A stretch of 47,637 bases of DNA from Porphyrobacter sp. (GCA_016125555.1 WGLN01000016.1:1-47637); one strand, 5' to 3'; positions 1 through 8,054 are shown, counted from the stretch's first letter. Numbers and translations are program-made. The notes: a model not told the origin generated them from the sequence alone.

Positions 1-837
1 CAGGTTCCGGTCACCTCGTTGTGATCGACGGTCCGCGCCGGGCTCCATGCGCCGATCGTGTGACAGGCGGCGCAATTGCTGGTCGAGGCGATGTGCGCCG
101 ACCCCTTGCCGGTCGCGGTGGTGCCGTTGTGGCACGAGGCGCAATTCCCGGTGACGCCCGCGTGATTGAAGGTCGCCGGCGACCATGCCGTGGTGCGGTG
201 ACAGTCGGAACATTGCGCGGTCGTCGGGATGTGTCCCGCGGGCTTGCCCTCGGCGATGCTGCCGTTGTGGCAGCTGCTGCAGGTGCCGGTCACCTCGTTG
301 TGATCGACGGTGCGCGCCGGGCTCCACGCGCCGATCGTGTGGCAGGCGGCGCAATTGGCGGTCGAGGCGATGTGCGCCGACCCCTTGCCGGTCGCGGTGG
401 TGCCATTGTGGCACGAGGCGCAATTGCCGGTGACGCCCGCATGATTGAAGGTCGCCGGCGACCACGCCGTGGTGCGGTGGCAGTCGGAGCATTGCGCGGT
501 GGTGGGGATGTGCCCCGCGGGCTTGCCGGTCGCGATAGAGCCGTTGTGGCACGATGTGCAGGTGCCGGTCACCGCGTTATGGTCGACGGTGCGCACCGGG
601 CTCCAGACCGAGGTGGAATGGCATGCCTCGCAGGCGGTCGAGGTCGCGATATGCGAACCGCCGCGGCCCGTCGCATTGGTGCCGTTGTGGCAGCTCGAAC
701 ATCCGCCGGTGATGCCCGAATGGGTGAAGGTCGTCGGGCTCCATGCGCTGGTGCGGTGGCAATCGGCACAATCGGCGCTGGTCGGGATATGGCTCGCCGG
801 TTTGCCCGGTGCGTTGCTGCCGTTGTGGCAAGCGGCA
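1..837. repeat. 279-bp tandem repeat inside the multihaem cytochrome gene
   Basis: The sequence at 1-279 recurs at 280-558 with few differences and, more diverged, from 559. For example CGGTCACCTCGTTGTGATCG near position 9 reappears near 288. Each copy encodes 93 residues with four haem sites, i.e. two of the ~46-residue units. The near identity of copies 1 and 2 suggests recent duplication or gene conversion. The repeat may continue beyond the left edge. Confidence 0.85.
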
Positions 838-1469
838 CAATTGCTGCTGATGCCCTCGTGCGAGAAGCGCGCGCCGGTCCAGGTGTTGGTCGAATGGCAG
901 GTGGCGCAGTCGCCGGTGGTGGGAATGTGACCCGCGGGCTTGCCGCTCGCGGTGGTGCCGTTGTGACAGGAGGCGCAATTGCCGGCGACGCCCGCGTGAT
1001 CGAAGCGCGCCGCCTGCCAGGTTGCGGTCGAATGGCAGGACGCGCAGTCCGCCGTGGTCTGGATGTGCGCTGCGGGCTTGCCGCTCGCGGTCACGCCGTC
1101 GTGGCACGCAGCACAACTGCCGGTGACGCTGGCGTGGTCGAAGTTCTCGATCTGCCAGCGGCGCGTGGTGTGGCAGCTGTCGCAGTTGGCCGCGGTCGGA
1201 ACGTGGCTCGCTGGACGGCCGAGCGCGCGGACGCCGTTGTGGCAATCGGCGCAGCTGCGCGGGGTGCCGGAGAAGGTCCCGTCGGCGTGGCACGCGGCGC
1301 AATCGATGCTGGCGTGCGCGCCCGTCAGCGGAAAGCCGGTCGCGAAATGATCGAAGGGCGGCTCGGCGGAGGCACCTTGCGCGAAGGCCGGCGGCGCAAT
1401 CATGGCGAGCGCCGCCACCGCCGCGCACAGCGCCACGATCCGCATCAGGAAGGCCACAAGCCGCTTCAC
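1..1469 (-). CDS. Multihaem c-type cytochrome, at least 19 haems (3' end outside window)
   Basis: Periplasmic or exported electron-transfer protein. I read it from a GTG at 1469 with AAAGG five bases upstream; an in-frame ATG at 1445 is the alternative. The first ~30 residues form a signal peptide ending near PPAFAQG. Then come 19 CxxCH haem-binding motifs in about 460 residues, and the frame is still open at base 1, so the true count is higher. The basic unit is about 46 residues with two haems, of the form GVTGNCASCHNGT followed by HIPTT and CxxCH, as in tandem-repeat cytochromes of metal-reducing bacteria. The N-terminus carries FDHFATGFPLTGAH, the same module signature as the neighbouring 24-haem protein. 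It lies 176 bp downstream of that gene on the same strand, probably in one operon. Family assignment is strong; electron donor and acceptor are unknown. Confidence 0.9.
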   Translation of the reverse strand, partial: MKRLVAFLMRIVALCAAVAALAMIAPPAFAQGASAEPPFDHFATGFPLTGAHASIDCAACHADGTFSGTPRSCADCHNGVRALGRPASHVPTAANCDSCHTTRRWQIENFDHASVTGSCAACHDGVTASGKPAAHIQTTADCASCHSTATWQAARFDHAGVAGNCASCHNGTTASGKPAGHIPTTGDCATCHSTNTWTGARFSHEGISSNCAACHNGSNAPGKPASHIPTSADCADCHRTSAWSPTTFTHSGITGGCSSCHNGTNATGRGGSHIATSTACEACHSTSVWSPVRTVDHNAVTGTCTSCHNGSIATGKPAGHIPTTAQCSDCHRTTAWSPATFNHAGVTGNCASCHNGTTATGKGSAHIASTANCAACHTIGAWSPARTVDHNEVTGTCSSCHNGSIAEGKPAGHIPTTAQCSDCHRTTAWSPATFNHAGVTGNCASCHNGTTATGKGSAHIASTSNCAACHTIGAWSPARTVDHNEVTGT

Positions 1470-1645
1470 AGGAACCTTTCGCTATGCGCCAAAGCCGCAG
1501 CCTTGGCCGTGATTTATTGAGCGAAGCGTAGGGCGGAGCGGGTTACGCGAGGTATAGGACAAGCCACCGTCCATCGGCGTGGAGCCTCAACTCGTCGGCG
1601 GGTTATCGGGGCCGAAAGCCTCGTGTCAGCTTTCGCGCCAGCCGG

Positions 1646-3424
1646 TCAGGGCAGGATGATTGCGGAGAAGCTGTCGGTCACGTGGCAGCGTTCGCAATCC
1701 TCGCCGAAGGCGCCGCGGTGGCGGTCGTCGCGCCGGTGGCAGGCGATGCAGCGGCTCGGCTGCTTGGCAGGATCGCCCGCGCGGGTGTGACAAGCCGAGC
1801 AGATCAGCCCGCGGTGCCGGCCGGTGAGCGCGAAGCGCGTCTGGCGGTCGTGATCGAACGACCAGACCTTCCAGTCGCGGGTATTGTGACAGCCCTGGCA
1901 ATCGGGGCGGCTGCCGAGCTGGCCGAGGTGGTGATCGTCGGCGTGGCAATCGGCGCAGGCGGTGCCCTTGGCGGCGAAGCGCTTGTCGGCATGGCAGGCG
2001 CTGCATTCCTGCCCGGCGTGGCTCCCGAGCAGCGGGAAACGGGTGAGATCGTGATCGAAGCGCACCCGCGTGACCCAGTCCTCGCTGTCATGGCAGCGCG
2101 CGCAATTGGCGCCGAGATTGCCCGCGTGGGGATCGTCTTCGGCATGGCAGGAGGCGCAGGCGGTGTCGGGGCGCAGCTGCTCCGGCGGCGAGGTGTGGCA
2201 GCTTTCGCAAGCGGCACGGGCATGGGCGCCGAGCAGCGGGAACTGCGTCATCCGGTTGTGATCGAAGGTCACCGCGTCCCAGGCGGTTTCGACATGGCAG
2301 CGGGCGCAGTCGGTGCCGTTGCGCCCCTCGTGCGAATCATCCTCGGCGTGGCATCCGAAGCAGGCCACCGGCGGCTTGGCGACCCGCGGCGGATCGCGGT
2401 GGCACGCGGCGCACTTGGTCTGGCGGTGCGCGCCCTTCAGGGGGAACTGGGTCATGGCATCATGATCGAACTTCACCCGGCTCCAGCCGCGCGGCGTGTG
2501 GCAATCACCGCATTGCTCGCCATTGCCCCCCTGATGCGTGTCGTCCTTGCGGTGGCAGGCGATGCAGGTGCGCGACGGGTTGCGCACCGTGTTGCCGGCA
2601 CCGTGGCACGCAGCGCAGCTTGCCGCGGCATGTCCACCGATCAGCGAGAATCCGGTCGAGTCGTGATCGAAGGTCACCTCAGCCCAGCGGGTGGTGCGGT
2701 GGCACGAGGCGCAATTGCTTCCGCGCGAGCCGCGGTGCGCATCGTCCTTGCGGTGGCAATCGACGCAGGCGTCCGGCAGTCCCGCCCACACCTCGTCGCG
2801 GTGGCAATCGGTGCACTTGACCCGCGCATGGGCGCCCGTCAGCGCGAATTCGGTGCGCGCACGGTGATCGAAAGGCTTGAGCGCCTTCCAGCCGGCGGTG
2901 CCGTGGCATGAATGGCAGGTGCGACCGAGACGTCCCTTGTGGGGCTCGTCGGTGCGGTGACAGGCAGCGCAAGCGGTCGTCGTCCCGCGGAACTTGGTGC
3001 CCGGGCGGTGGCACGATGCGCAGGCGACCCCGGCGTGCTTGCCCGTGAGCGGATAATCGGTGAGGCCGTGATCGAAGCTGCTGCGGCTGAAGGCGACGAT
3101 ATCATGCGCGCGCCCGTGGTGCTCCGAATGGCAGCTGCGGCAGGTCTGGCTGCGTGCCTTGCCGAAGCGCCCGTGGAATCCCTTGCTCGCCGCCACGTCG
3201 CGACCCACCTCCTGATGGCAAGCGACGCATTGGCGGTTCTCGGTCGCGCGCTGGAAGGAGGTGTGGCAGGAGGAACACTTGCTTTCCAGCTTGGCGTGCG
3301 GGGCGGACAGCGGACCCGGCGTGACCAGCCGCTCCATGATGCTCTGCGCCAGCAGCGCGGGCGCGGTCGTCCCCAGCGCCAATCCGGCGAGGAGCAGGCA
3401 GACGAAGAGCCGCCACTTGCGCAT
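1646..3424 (-). CDS. 24-haem periplasmic c-type cytochrome (eight three-haem modules)
   Basis: Start ATG at 3424 (MRKWRLFVCLLLAG) shares one base with the stop of the upstream gene (TGATG), so translation is coupled. This is preferred over the longer open frame because a signal peptide begins here, ending near ALLAQS. The 592-residue product has 24 CxxCH motifs arranged as eight modules of about 65 residues. A typical module is FDH-x-T-x-FPL-x-G-x-H, CxxCH, CxxCH, then DDxHxG and a third CxxCH followed by W. Such proteins bind haem covalently after export and act as multi-electron wires or capacitors. The membrane haem-b-like protein upstream and the second multihaem cytochrome downstream suggest the chain membrane to 24-haem to larger cytochrome. 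The physiological acceptor cannot be read from sequence. Confidence 0.93.
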   Translation of the reverse strand: MRKWRLFVCLLLAGLALGTTAPALLAQSIMERLVTPGPLSAPHAKLESKCSSCHTSFQRATENRQCVACHQEVGRDVAASKGFHGRFGKARSQTCRSCHSEHHGRAHDIVAFSRSSFDHGLTDYPLTGKHAGVACASCHRPGTKFRGTTTACAACHRTDEPHKGRLGRTCHSCHGTAGWKALKPFDHRARTEFALTGAHARVKCTDCHRDEVWAGLPDACVDCHRKDDAHRGSRGSNCASCHRTTRWAEVTFDHDSTGFSLIGGHAAASCAACHGAGNTVRNPSRTCIACHRKDDTHQGGNGEQCGDCHTPRGWSRVKFDHDAMTQFPLKGAHRQTKCAACHRDPPRVAKPPVACFGCHAEDDSHEGRNGTDCARCHVETAWDAVTFDHNRMTQFPLLGAHARAACESCHTSPPEQLRPDTACASCHAEDDPHAGNLGANCARCHDSEDWVTRVRFDHDLTRFPLLGSHAGQECSACHADKRFAAKGTACADCHADDHHLGQLGSRPDCQGCHNTRDWKVWSFDHDRQTRFALTGRHRGLICSACHTRAGDPAKQPSRCIACHRRDDRHRGAFGEDCERCHVTDSFSAIILP

Positions 3425-4290
3425 CAGTACATGTGCACGGCGACGATGTGCAGCACCACGGACCCCGCCAGCAGGAACACCAGCGGCAGGTGAAGCAGAT
3501 GCCAAAGGTGCAACGAACGCTGGTAGAAGGCGAAAGCCGCCGCGCGCCGTGCCGCCTCGAAGAAGTGCGACAACTTGGCCTCCAGCTCGCGCGTATCGAC
3601 CGCGGTGCGGCGCAACTGCCCGCGCAGCCGGCGTTCGGTCAGGCGCGAGCGCAGCCCGAGCCCCACCACTGCCATCGCGCTCGACCCGAAGGTCGATCCT
3701 GCCTCAACCGCGTGCCGCTCGAACTCGGCGAGAGCGGCGAGGAGCAGACCGTCCCGGTTGCCCGCGGCCTCGAGCTCGGCCAGCATGGCGTCCATTTCCT
3801 GCTTCAGGGAGCGCAACTCGAGCTTGCGTCCCGAATAGCCGCGATGGACCCGCGAATAGAGAAACCGACCGACCAGCCCGCTGCTCGCGACGATGATCAT
3901 CGCGCTCATCGCCATCGTGCTGTTGAGCGATCCGAACGAGAAGCGCGAATGGTAGAGCACCGCGGTCGGTCCGATCACACCCAGAAGCATATGGAAGCGG
4001 AACCAGAAGCCGACCGATCCCATCGTCCGGCTGCGCGGCTTCACCCGCTTGCGCACCGGGTAGCCGAGCAGCAGCAGCATCATGCTGCCGCCGATGATGC
4101 CGAGCCAGTAGCCAAGGCCATGTTCCGGATCGACCCAGCCGCTCTCACGCCCGAACCAGCCTGCTACGAGCACCACGAGGACTGCGGCGAAGATGAGCGC
4201 CGATAGCAGCTCCTCCACCCGCGCCGGCTTGAGCCGTGCGGGCGCGTGGGTCGGGACATTGGGTTGAGAGCTGGCGGTTGATGCGGTCAT
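3424..4290 (-). CDS. Membrane protein, probable b-type cytochrome, first gene of the multihaem operon
   Basis: Predicted 288 residues from ATG 4290 (MTASTASSQPN), with GGAAG three bases upstream. Hydrophobic segments lie roughly at residues 28-47, 61-77, 95-112, 125-142 and 260-285. Histidines sit in or at the edge of helices (FRFHMLLGV, AVLYHSRF, HLWHLLHLP, VLHIVAVHMY), the pattern expected for bis-histidine haem b ligation. A charged, probably coiled cytoplasmic stretch at about 160-240 separates the early and last helices. The last codons overlap the 24-haem cytochrome start, so the two are made together. I infer that it passes electrons between the membrane or quinone pool and the periplasmic cytochromes. 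I do not recognise a named family with certainty. Confidence 0.75.
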   Translation of the reverse strand: MTASTASSQPNVPTHAPARLKPARVEELLSALIFAAVLVVLVAGWFGRESGWVDPEHGLGYWLGIIGGSMMLLLLGYPVRKRVKPRSRTMGSVGFWFRFHMLLGVIGPTAVLYHSRFSFGSLNSTMAMSAMIIVASSGLVGRFLYSRVHRGYSGRKLELRSLKQEMDAMLAELEAAGNRDGLLLAALAEFERHAVEAGSTFGSSAMAVVGLGLRSRLTERRLRGQLRRTAVDTRELEAKLSHFFEAARRAAAFAFYQRSLHLWHLLHLPLVFLLAGSVVLHIVAVHMY

Positions 4291-4516
4291 CGTCTTCCGT
4301 GAGGTTCGAAAGGGGTCTGGGTGTGCTGCGGCTATCGGGCAGAGGTGGTCGACAGAGCGCAAAATGTGGCCTCCCGGGCGCACGCTTCACCGATGGCGCA
4401 GTGCAGGTCGCCGACAAGCCGAAGGGCTGACAGCTTGGTGCAAGAATGGGACTGGGCGCTAACGTTTGCTTGGTCGAACGCAGCCAATCGGAGTGCGAAC
4501 GGCAAAGGAAGCGAAC
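4291..4516. promoter_or_regulatory. Divergent promoter region of the two electron-transfer operons
   Basis: This 226-bp gap separates the minus-strand cytochrome operon from the plus-strand TPR/oxidoreductase operon, so both promoters should lie here. I see no convincing sigma-70 hexamers and no canonical FNR (TTGAT-N4-ATCAA) site. The gap is less GC-rich in its right half. Confidence 0.5.
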
Positions 4517-5647
4517 GTGTTGCAATATCTGATGACCGCAGTGGCGGGATTGGCAATCGGCATTGTCGGCCTGCGTCTCTGGCAGTCCCACGGCAAGGCC
4601 GTCGCGGGGACGACGCCCGAACTGGACAGGCCCGTGCTTATCGGGCCGGATACTCCGGCGGATGGCCTTTCAGTGTCCGCAGATCGCGGCGGCGAGAGCA
4701 CCCGCCTGCAGGGCGTGTTCGCGCGCCTCGGCCGCCCCCGTCCCGCTCACTTGCTGCTGGTCGCGGCCGCGCTGGTGCTGGTGGCGGCGGTTGCCGCCAG
4801 CGTGCGCGGGACCGCCGCCTCCGGTCCGGATCAGAGCGCATCCGCGCTGCCGGTCAGTTCTGCGCAGCAGCAGCTCGACGATGTCGACACGATGATCGCG
4901 CGGCTCGCCAGCCGGCTCGAGCAGAATCCCGACGACGGGGAGGGCTACCGGATGCTCGGCTGGTCCTATGTCATGACCGACCGGCCCGAGCTTGCCATCG
5001 CCCCCTACAAACGCGCGCTCGAACTGGTTCCCGGAAACGCCAGCGTCCATGCCGGCTATGGCGAGGCGCTGGTGGCGGTTGCCAAGAACACGGTGACGGC
5101 CGAGGCCAAATCGTCGTTCGAGACGGCGCTGCGGCTCGATCCGGCCGAACCGCGTGCGCGCTATTTCCTCGCCTTGTGGGATGCCCAGAACGGCAAGGAA
5201 GCCAAGGCCCTCGACGCGCTGGTCGCACTCGCCAATTCGGGACCCGCCGATGCGCCGTGGCAGGCCGACGTGCGGCGCGAGATCGAGCGCCTGTCCGGCG
5301 CGCTCGGCACCGACGTCTCCGCCCGGCTCCTCGCCGCGACACCCGCCGGTCCGGGCGGCGACATGCCGGTGCTCGATCCGGCGACCATCCAGGCGGCGCA
5401 GGCATTGCCGCCAGCCCAGCAGGAATCGATGGTGAGCGGCATGGTCGATCGTCTCGCGCAGCGGCTGGCCGCCAACCCTGCCGATGCCGACGGGTGGGTG
5501 CGCCTGCTGCGCGCGCGCATGGTGCTGGGCCAGCGCGATCAGGCCGCCGCCGATCTCAAGGCCGCGCGCACCGGACTTGGTGCGGATGCCGCCGCGCTCG
5601 GCCGGATCAACGCGGCAGCCCGCGAGCTTCAAGTGCCGGGGGCCTGA
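4517..5647 (+). CDS. CcmI/CycH-like TPR protein for c-type cytochrome assembly
   Basis: The likely start is GTG 4517 (VLQYLMTAVAGLA), preceded by AAGGAAG at five bases; an upstream TTG has no such site. Of 376 residues, the first ~20 form one transmembrane helix and residues ~77-100 (LLLVAAALVLVAAVAA) a second. A periplasmic domain with TPR units follows (for example GEGYRMLGWSYVMTDRPELA). This two-helix plus TPR layout is that of CcmI/CycH, which holds apocytochrome for haem ligation. No other ccm genes lie nearby, so I infer a second CcmI copy dedicated to the neighbouring multihaem proteins. Its stop overlaps the next start (TGATG), showing coupling to the oxidoreductase. Confidence 0.82.
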   Translation: MLQYLMTAVAGLAIGIVGLRLWQSHGKAVAGTTPELDRPVLIGPDTPADGLSVSADRGGESTRLQGVFARLGRPRPAHLLLVAAALVLVAAVAASVRGTAASGPDQSASALPVSSAQQQLDDVDTMIARLASRLEQNPDDGEGYRMLGWSYVMTDRPELAIAPYKRALELVPGNASVHAGYGEALVAVAKNTVTAEAKSSFETALRLDPAEPRARYFLALWDAQNGKEAKALDALVALANSGPADAPWQADVRREIERLSGALGTDVSARLLAATPAGPGGDMPVLDPATIQAAQALPPAQQESMVSGMVDRLAQRLAANPADADGWVRLLRARMVLGQRDQAAADLKAARTGLGADAAALGRINAAARELQVPGA

Positions 5648-6957
5648 TGGAGCAGCTCGAACTCGCACTTGTCTATGCCGCACCGCTCGTTGCAATCTGG
5701 GTCATCTTCGGCTGGATCCGGCGGCGTGAGGCGAACAAGGCCACGGCCGTTCTCGAAGAGAATCGCGCTGCCGGACTGATCGAGCCCAGCTCGCTGCACC
5801 CGGTGATCGACCCCGCGCGATGCCTCGGCTGTGCCGTGTGCGTGAAGGCGTGCCCCGAAGGCCAGATCCTGGGGATCATCGGGGGCAAGGCGCAATTGGT
5901 GGAGCCCACCCACTGCATCGGCCACGGGGCCTGCGCGGCAGCCTGTCCGACCGATGCGATCAGCCTCGTGTTCGGCACCGCGACACGCGGAATCGACATC
6001 CCGCTGCTTTCCCCGAGCTTCGAGACCAGCGTCCCGGGCATCTTCATTGCCGGTGAACTGGGCGGCATGGGTCTCGTCAAGAACGCGATCGAGCAGGGTC
6101 GGCAGGCGATGGCGGCGATCGTCGAGAAATGCCGCGGCCTGCCACGCAACCCTGATCTGCTCGACGTGCTGGTGGTCGGCTGCGGCCCGGCCGGAATCTC
6201 CGCAAGTCTCGCGGCGAAGGAAGCGGGACTGCGGTTCGAGACGGTCGACCAGTCGACCCTTGGCGGGACCGTAGCCCATTTCCCGCGCGGCAAGATGGTG
6301 ATGACCGCGCCCGCTCACCTGCCGATCATCGGCAAGGTGAAATTCGGCGAAATCATCAAGGAAGACCTCATCGCCTTCTGGCAGGACGTGATCTCGCGGG
6401 CCGATCTCCACCCCCGTTTCGAGGAGCAGGTGCTCGCCATCACGGGCAGCGAAGGCCATCTCGTCGCAACGACGACCAAGGGGCAATATCGTGCGAAGAC
6501 CATCCTGCTGGCCATCGGCCGGCGCGGCACACCCCGTCCTCTCGGGGTGCCCGGCGAGGACCTCAAGAAGGTGGTCTACCGGCTGATCGACCCCGAACAA
6601 TATGCCGGGCAGAAGGTGCTGGTGGTGGGCGGCGGCGACAGCGCGCTCGAGGCGGCGGCGAGCATCGCCGAACAGCCCGGCAGCCATGTCACCCTGTCCT
6701 ATCGCGGAGACGCTTACGGACGGGCCAAGCCCAAGAACCGCGAGCGCGTGCGCGCCGCCGCCGAAGCCGGCACGCTCGTCGAGCGGCTGCAGACAGTGGT
6801 TGCCAGCATTCACGGTGATCACGTGGTGCTGATGAAGGGCGAGACCTCCGAAATCTTGGCTAACGATGCAGTAATCATTTGTGCCGGAGGACTGCTGCCG
6901 ACGCAATTTCTGCAGGAGGTGGGCGTCAAGATTGAAAGAAAATTCGGCACGGTCTGA
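5647..6957 (+). CDS. Membrane-anchored [4Fe-4S] ferredoxin-FAD-NAD(P) oxidoreductase (thioredoxin reductase-like)
   Basis: Start ATG 5647 overlaps the preceding stop. The 436-residue product begins with one transmembrane helix (LALVYAAPLVAIWVIFGWI). A two-cluster ferredoxin domain follows at about residues 58-105 (CLGCAVCVKACP and CIGHGACAAACP). A thioredoxin-reductase-type flavoprotein completes it: FAD-binding VVGCGPAGISAS near 178 and NAD(P)-binding VVGGGDSALEAAAS near 325. The redox CxxC of true thioredoxin reductase is not seen, so it should not reduce thioredoxin. A segment FIAGELGGMGLVKNAIEQG precedes the FAD domain, resembling the usual C-terminal end of such enzymes. I infer NAD(P)H-to-FeS electron transfer at the membrane, feeding or draining the haem chain encoded opposite. 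Confidence 0.85.
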   Translation: MEQLELALVYAAPLVAIWVIFGWIRRREANKATAVLEENRAAGLIEPSSLHPVIDPARCLGCAVCVKACPEGQILGIIGGKAQLVEPTHCIGHGACAAACPTDAISLVFGTATRGIDIPLLSPSFETSVPGIFIAGELGGMGLVKNAIEQGRQAMAAIVEKCRGLPRNPDLLDVLVVGCGPAGISASLAAKEAGLRFETVDQSTLGGTVAHFPRGKMVMTAPAHLPIIGKVKFGEIIKEDLIAFWQDVISRADLHPRFEEQVLAITGSEGHLVATTTKGQYRAKTILLAIGRRGTPRPLGVPGEDLKKVVYRLIDPEQYAGQKVLVVGGGDSALEAAASIAEQPGSHVTLSYRGDAYGRAKPKNRERVRAAAEAGTLVERLQTVVASIHGDHVVLMKGETSEILANDAVIICAGGLLPTQFLQEVGVKIERKFGTV

Positions 6958-7028
6958 AATAAAACGGGCCCCGCCTTCGTTACGCCGACGATTGCCCTGT
7001 GAGGGACACTATCGGGAGTGCGAACACG

Positions 7029-7730
7029 GTGAAGGTCCGGCTTGTCGAAAGCGAAAATCAGTATTCCTCGTGGCTGGTCGACAAGCTGGTGCAGGCCGGC
7101 TTTCGCATGGAAGTGAGCCACGCTGCAGACATCGCGCGCGGCCAGACCGCCCCCGGTCATGTCAGCGCGACGATCTTCGACATGAGGTCCGCCGGTCCGC
7201 CCCCCAGCATGCTGGTGCGGCGGTTGCGCGACCGCGGCGAGCCGAGCCCGATCATGGTCATTTCCGAAGCCGATAGTTGGCGCGAGCGGGTCGACAGCCT
7301 CGATGCGGGGGCGGACGACTTCATCGTCAAGCCCGTCCGCTCGGAGGAGGTCTGCGCCCGCCTGCGCGCACTCGTGCGCCGAACCGCGGGGCAGACATCG
7401 GACCGGCTATCGAGCGACGGGCTCGAATTCAGCCTCAGGCAGAATATCGCGACGCTCCACGGCGAACCGCTCGATCTGACGCACAACGAACTGCGGCTGC
7501 TGCGGCATCTGCTGTTGTGGCCCGATCGCACGCACTCGGCCGAGGAGATCGGGGCGATCTTGCATCAGACCCATCGCGCCAATTCGATCAATGCCGTCGA
7601 AGTGATGGTCGCGCGCCTGCGCAAGAAGATCGGGCACGAACGTATCCGGACGATCCGCAGGGTCGGCTACCGCCTCGAACGGTTGGGCGAGGGCGATCAG
7701 GAACATCGCGAGATTGCGCGCCGCGCCTGA
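7029..7730 (+). CDS. OmpR/PhoB-family response regulator, orphan
   Basis: Receiver domain (about residues 1-115) plus C-terminal winged-helix DNA-binding domain (about 125-220, with HNELRLLRHLLL and RTIRRVGYRLE). Start chosen at GTG 7029 with GGGAG ten bases upstream; a GTG at 6999 has no ribosome site. The phospho-acceptor Asp is in ATIFDMRS, the switch Ser in MVISEAD and the conserved Lys in FIVKPVR. The acidic pocket is weakened: the usual E/D-D pair reads E-S (RLVESEN). No histidine kinase is encoded in the window. Placed 71 bp after the oxidoreductase and co-directional, it is a candidate regulator of the cytochrome locus. Confidence 0.88.
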   Translation: MKVRLVESENQYSSWLVDKLVQAGFRMEVSHAADIARGQTAPGHVSATIFDMRSAGPPPSMLVRRLRDRGEPSPIMVISEADSWRERVDSLDAGADDFIVKPVRSEEVCARLRALVRRTAGQTSDRLSSDGLEFSLRQNIATLHGEPLDLTHNELRLLRHLLLWPDRTHSAEEIGAILHQTHRANSINAVEVMVARLRKKIGHERIRTIRRVGYRLERLGEGDQEHREIARRA

Positions 7731-7919
7731 ACGCCAGCGGGCGGCACCACGACGCTTGAGGTTGGAAAAGGCAGAACGCGGCATCCGCGCAAACCCCTTT
7801 CGAGGTCTGCGGCCCGAACCGTCCCAGCGGACAGCCGGCCCGTGACAGTTGCTGGGGACAACTGCGATTCCGCGCGGTTCTCGCGGAAAAACCCAATTAT
7901 ACCAAGGGCTTGAGGAGAA
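7731..7919. other. Intergenic stretch left of the island
   Basis: No gene supported. It contains a 7-bp perfect stem, TTCCGCG at 7868-7874 and CGCGGAA at 7882-7888. Before island insertion this DNA lay just downstream of tRNA-Gln. Confidence 0.5.
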
Positions 7920-7936
7920 TGGCTGGGGCGGAAGGA
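7920..7936. other. attL core: left copy of the 17-bp tRNA-Gln 3'-end repeat
   Basis: The 17 bases tggctggggcggaagga match 15418-15434 exactly. On the minus strand they are the CCA end, discriminator base, 3' acceptor strand and start of the T-stem of tRNA-Gln. Here the rest of the tRNA is missing, so this is the displaced chromosomal 3' end left by site-specific integration. Confidence 0.85.
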
Positions 7937-8004
7937 GTTTGAGCAAGGGCGGTCTAAGCCGTTGAATGGCCGATAAAGTATTGAATTACAGGGGGTGCGG
8001 GACT

Positions 8005-8033
8005 ACAAAGCTGGCCCACAGAGCTGGCCCACA
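8005..8033 (+). promoter_or_regulatory. Left pair of integrase arm-type sites
   Basis: Two TGGCCCACA copies (8012-8020 and 8025-8033) lie 13 bp apart behind ACAAAG, within a 13-bp tandem repeat GCTGGCCCACAGA. The same arrangement occurs at 15338-15366 inside the other island end, matching in 26 of 29 positions. Location between the att core and the integrase start fits arm-binding sites for the tyrosine recombinase. The sites could also repress int. Confidence 0.65.
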
Positions 8034-8054
8034 GATAGCAAGCAGACCCGAGAA

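Noticed and set aside
1..1300. CRISPR array
   Set aside because: Periodic repeats are visible but they encode CxxCH modules in frame with a 279-bp period and no spacer-like unique segments.
21..1520. Long plus-strand open frame of about 499 codons
   Set aside because: It is the antisense of the CxxCH-rich cytochrome gene; the repetitive GC-rich DNA keeps the opposite strand open. Composition (Arg/Ala/Gly/Val) is typical of a shadow frame.
1682..2911. Plus-strand open frame of 409 codons
   Set aside because: Antisense of the 24-haem cytochrome, with no ribosome site and low-complexity product.
4321..5646. Extended N-terminus of the FeS-flavoprotein frame
   Set aside because: The upstream part overlaps the TPR gene completely and is Arg-rich nonsense; the ATG at 5647 with TGATG coupling is the real start.
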